DNA of 7,721 nucleotides from Pseudomonadota bacterium (GTDB lineage: Bacteria; Pseudomonadota; Gammaproteobacteria; Xanthomonadales; Xanthomonadaceae). The DNA lies in NCBI GenBank assembly GCA_023444765.1, contig JAEXLY010000335.1:1-7721 (forward strand), written 5' to 3'. Positions 6,442-7,721 of the stretch are shown piece by piece. Under the pieces are notes generated by a model. That model made no database searches. It was given only the letters and a program-made list of their open reading frames with translations, and was not told the origin of the DNA. The position numbers and the translations under genes were made by a program. The stretch's first letter is position 1; each line of letters starts with the position of its first letter.

Positions 6442-7384
6442 AGAACAGCGACAGCTCCAGAACCACCCAGCCCAGGAACGCCACGAGCAGCACCGCGCCC
6501 TCGGCGCGGCTGAGCAGCATTTCGCCACGCAACATCGGCAGCAGCAGGGCCGCGAACACCAGGGCAGCCGGCAGTTCCAGCTGCAGGAACGACGCCGGCA
6601 CGGGCACGTCGCGCACCAGCGCCATGCCGCCGATCACCAGCAGGAGATTGACCAGGCTCGAGCCGATCACGTGCCCGGCGACGATGTCGCCCTGGCCGCG
6701 GCGCGCCGCCGCGATGGCGGCTGCGGCCTCGGGCAGCGCGGTGCCGATGGCCAGGGGCAGCAGGCCGGCCAGCAGCGACTCCATTCCCAGCAGCGGCCCC
6801 AGGGCCAGCACGCCCTGCACCACCCATTTTGCGCCGTACCACAGCAGCGCCGCCGCCACCGCCAGCCGCACCAGGTTGAGCGGGGGCGTGATCCGCGTTT
6901 GGGCGAAGCCGGTGAACTCTGCGCGCAGCTCCGGCTGGCGTCGTCCGAACGCCCATGCGAAGCCGAGTACCGCGGCGAAGGCGAGCAGCAGCACCGCGCC
7001 GTCCAGGCGCGTCAGCCGTCCGTCCTGTCCGAGCAGGATGGTGGCCAGGGTGGCGACCACCAGGCAGACCACCATCGAGGGCAGCGCCTTCCAGCGGATG
7101 GCCAGCGGCGCGGCCAGCGCCGCGACGCCGAGGGTCAGCCCGAAGTTGGCGATGTTGCTGCCGACCGCGTTGCCCAGCGCAAGCGCGTAGTCGCCGATGA
7201 CCATGGCGCGCAGGTTGACCGCCAGCTCCGGAATCGAGGTCGCGAAGGCCACCAGCACCAGGCCGGTGGTGAAGGGCGAGATCGCCGCGCGCCGCGCCAG
7301 CCCGGCAGCGGACCTGACCAGCGCGTCGCCACCCACGGCGAGCAGCACGATCCCCGCGACGAAGTAGAACAGCGCAGCGGCCAT
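6440..7384 (-). CDS. YrbG/CaxA-type calcium/sodium (cation) antiporter
   Basis: A 314-residue inner-membrane protein with about ten helices in two inverted halves, the layout of the calcium/cation antiporter superfamily. Alpha-repeat 1 has ATSIPEL (48-54) and GNAVGSNIAN (71-80). Alpha-repeat 2 has GTALPEA (214-220) and GHVIGSSLVN (237-246). The ion-binding glutamates E53 and E219 and threonines T49 and T215, known to bind Ca2+ in the archaeal NCX structure, are kept. The usual second-repeat pattern is GTSLPE...GNxIGSN, so A216, H238 and S243 are deviations. The halves are joined by a charged loop (about 147-168). Length suits the family (about 310-330). The ATG at 7384 has GGGGA (7396-7392) seven bases upstream. 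The family exports Ca2+ in exchange for Na+ or H+; which ions this one carries cannot be told. It is convergent with the mrp operon and lies 54 bases after the minus-strand gene at the right edge. Confidence 0.9.
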   Translation of the reverse strand: MAAALFYFVAGIVLLAVGGDALVRSAAGLARRAAISPFTTGLVLVAFATSIPELAVNLRAMVIGDYALALGNAVGSNIANFGLTLGVAALAAPLAIRWKALPSMVVCLVVATLATILLGQDGRLTRLDGAVLLLAFAAVLGFAWAFGRRQPELRAEFTGFAQTRITPPLNLVRLAVAAALLWYGAKWVVQGVLALGPLLGMESLLAGLLPLAIGTALPEAAAAIAAARRGQGDIVAGHVIGSSLVNLLLVIGGMALVRDVPVPASFLQLELPAALVFAALLLPMLRGEMLLSRAEGAVLLVAFLGWVVLELSLF

Positions 7385-7399
7385 GGTCGTGTCCCCAGC

Positions 7400-7424
7400 C
7401 CGGCAAGTCGCACGATTATGCCGG
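7400..7424 (-). promoter_or_regulatory. Candidate -10 element within a CCGGCA/TGCCGG dyad upstream of the antiporter gene
   Basis: On the minus strand, CATAAT (7420-7415) matches the -10 consensus at five of six positions and would start transcription about 25 bases before the antiporter ATG. The best -35 at 16-base spacing is CTGAGC (7442-7437), three of six, overlapping the stop codon of the preceding gene. The -10-like hexamer overlaps the first arm of an inverted repeat with arms at 7400-7405 and 7419-7424 and a 13-base spacer, which could be an operator or an RNA hairpin. If unused, the antiporter gene would be read through from the preceding gene. Confidence 0.35.
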
Positions 7425-7438
7425 AGGCGCGTGGCTGC

Positions 7439-7721
7439 TCAGGAGCAGCCCTCCACGTAGTCCACCTGCGGCGGCATACCCACGCGCCATTCGTCCACGC
7501 GTCCTGCCGCATCCAGCTCGAGCACCAGCACGCCGCTGCCGCCGTCGGGGTCGACCACGCGCAACACCTTGCCCTGCGGGTCGTACTTGTGCGGCTGCTC
7601 GTCCACGCGACCGTCGTACAGCCTCCGCACCTCGTCCGCGGTCATGCCCAGCTTCGCGCCGCCCGGCGCGGCGACCGCGGCATCCCGCCCCTCCAAGCGG
7701 ACGGAGCGGTCGCCCACGAAA
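7439..7721 (-). CDS. Uncharacterised protein, C-terminal part (lectin-annotated/lipoprotein-like family; runs off right edge)
   Basis: The frame is open from the right edge to a TGA at 7441-7439, giving 93 residues; a GTG at 7717 exists but is probably internal, because the coding pattern and frame continue to the window edge. The segment resembles the C-terminal domain of small xanthomonad and pseudomonad exported proteins, often annotated as hypothetical or 'lectin'. A leading strand is followed by LGMTADEVRRLYDGRV, in which a helix reads the pattern GMTxxxVRxLY, then PHKYDPQGKVLRVVD, a hydrophobic strand GVLVLELD, a turn AAGRVDEWRVG, and the ending PQVDYVEGCS. The match to that family is from memory of its PHKY and YVEGCS patterns, not from a search. 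The signal peptide, if any, lies outside the window. The role is unknown. It is on the same strand as the antiporter gene, 54 bases before it, so co-transcription is possible. Confidence 0.65.
   Translation of the reverse strand, partial: FVGDRSVRLEGRDAAVAAPGGAKLGMTADEVRRLYDGRVDEQPHKYDPQGKVLRVVDPDGGSGVLVLELDAAGRVDEWRVGMPPQVDYVEGCS

Noticed and set aside
5895..7406. Minus-strand frame of about 500 codons overlapping mrpG and the antiporter gene.
   Set aside because: It is an out-of-frame shadow; the antiporter motifs are read in another frame, from 7384 to 6440.

Overview
The window is GC-rich, densely coded bacterial DNA. Its protein set and codon choice fit a gammaproteobacterium of the Xanthomonadaceae/Lysobacteraceae type. 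That placement is an inference from the GC content, the group 2 Mrp layout and the style of the two partial flanking proteins; no taxonomic marker is present.

Layout. (1) Positions 1-279, minus strand: the N-terminal part of a Rossmann-fold NAD(P)-binding epimerase/reductase-like protein that runs off the left edge. (2) Positions 280-444: a divergent intergenic region holding a short dyad around an AT-rich core and a pair of direct repeats. (3) Positions 445-6324, plus strand: a complete six-gene Mrp (Mnh/Pha/Sha) cation/proton antiporter operon, mrpA-C-D-E-F-G, in which mrpA carries the mrpB domain fused at its C-terminus (the 'group 2' arrangement). Four of the five gene junctions overlap (TGATG or ATGA) and the fifth is a 10-base gap with a strong ribosome binding site, so the operon looks translationally coupled and made as one complex. 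(4) Positions 6325-6439: a short convergent intergenic region with an 8-bp GC-rich inverted repeat that may act as a weak bidirectional terminator. (5) Positions 6440-7384, minus strand: a YrbG/CaxA-type calcium/sodium (cation) antiporter with two alpha-repeats. (6) Positions 7439-7721, minus strand: the C-terminal part of an uncharacterised, probably envelope-associated protein that runs off the right edge.

How the genes could work together. Mrp complexes use the proton-motive force to expel Na+ (and in some cases K+ or Li+), which keeps cytoplasmic Na+ low and supports alkali and salt tolerance. The neighbouring antiporter belongs to a family that exchanges Ca2+ for Na+, so the inward Na+ gradient made by Mrp could energise it. 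This link is positional inference only, because the two units are convergently transcribed.

I see no mobile element, CRISPR array, rRNA/tRNA or clearly new multi-gene system. The points most worth a second look are the altered second alpha-repeat of the antiporter, the charged tails on MrpC and MrpG, the small dyads at the intergenic control regions, and the uncharacterised partial protein at the right edge.
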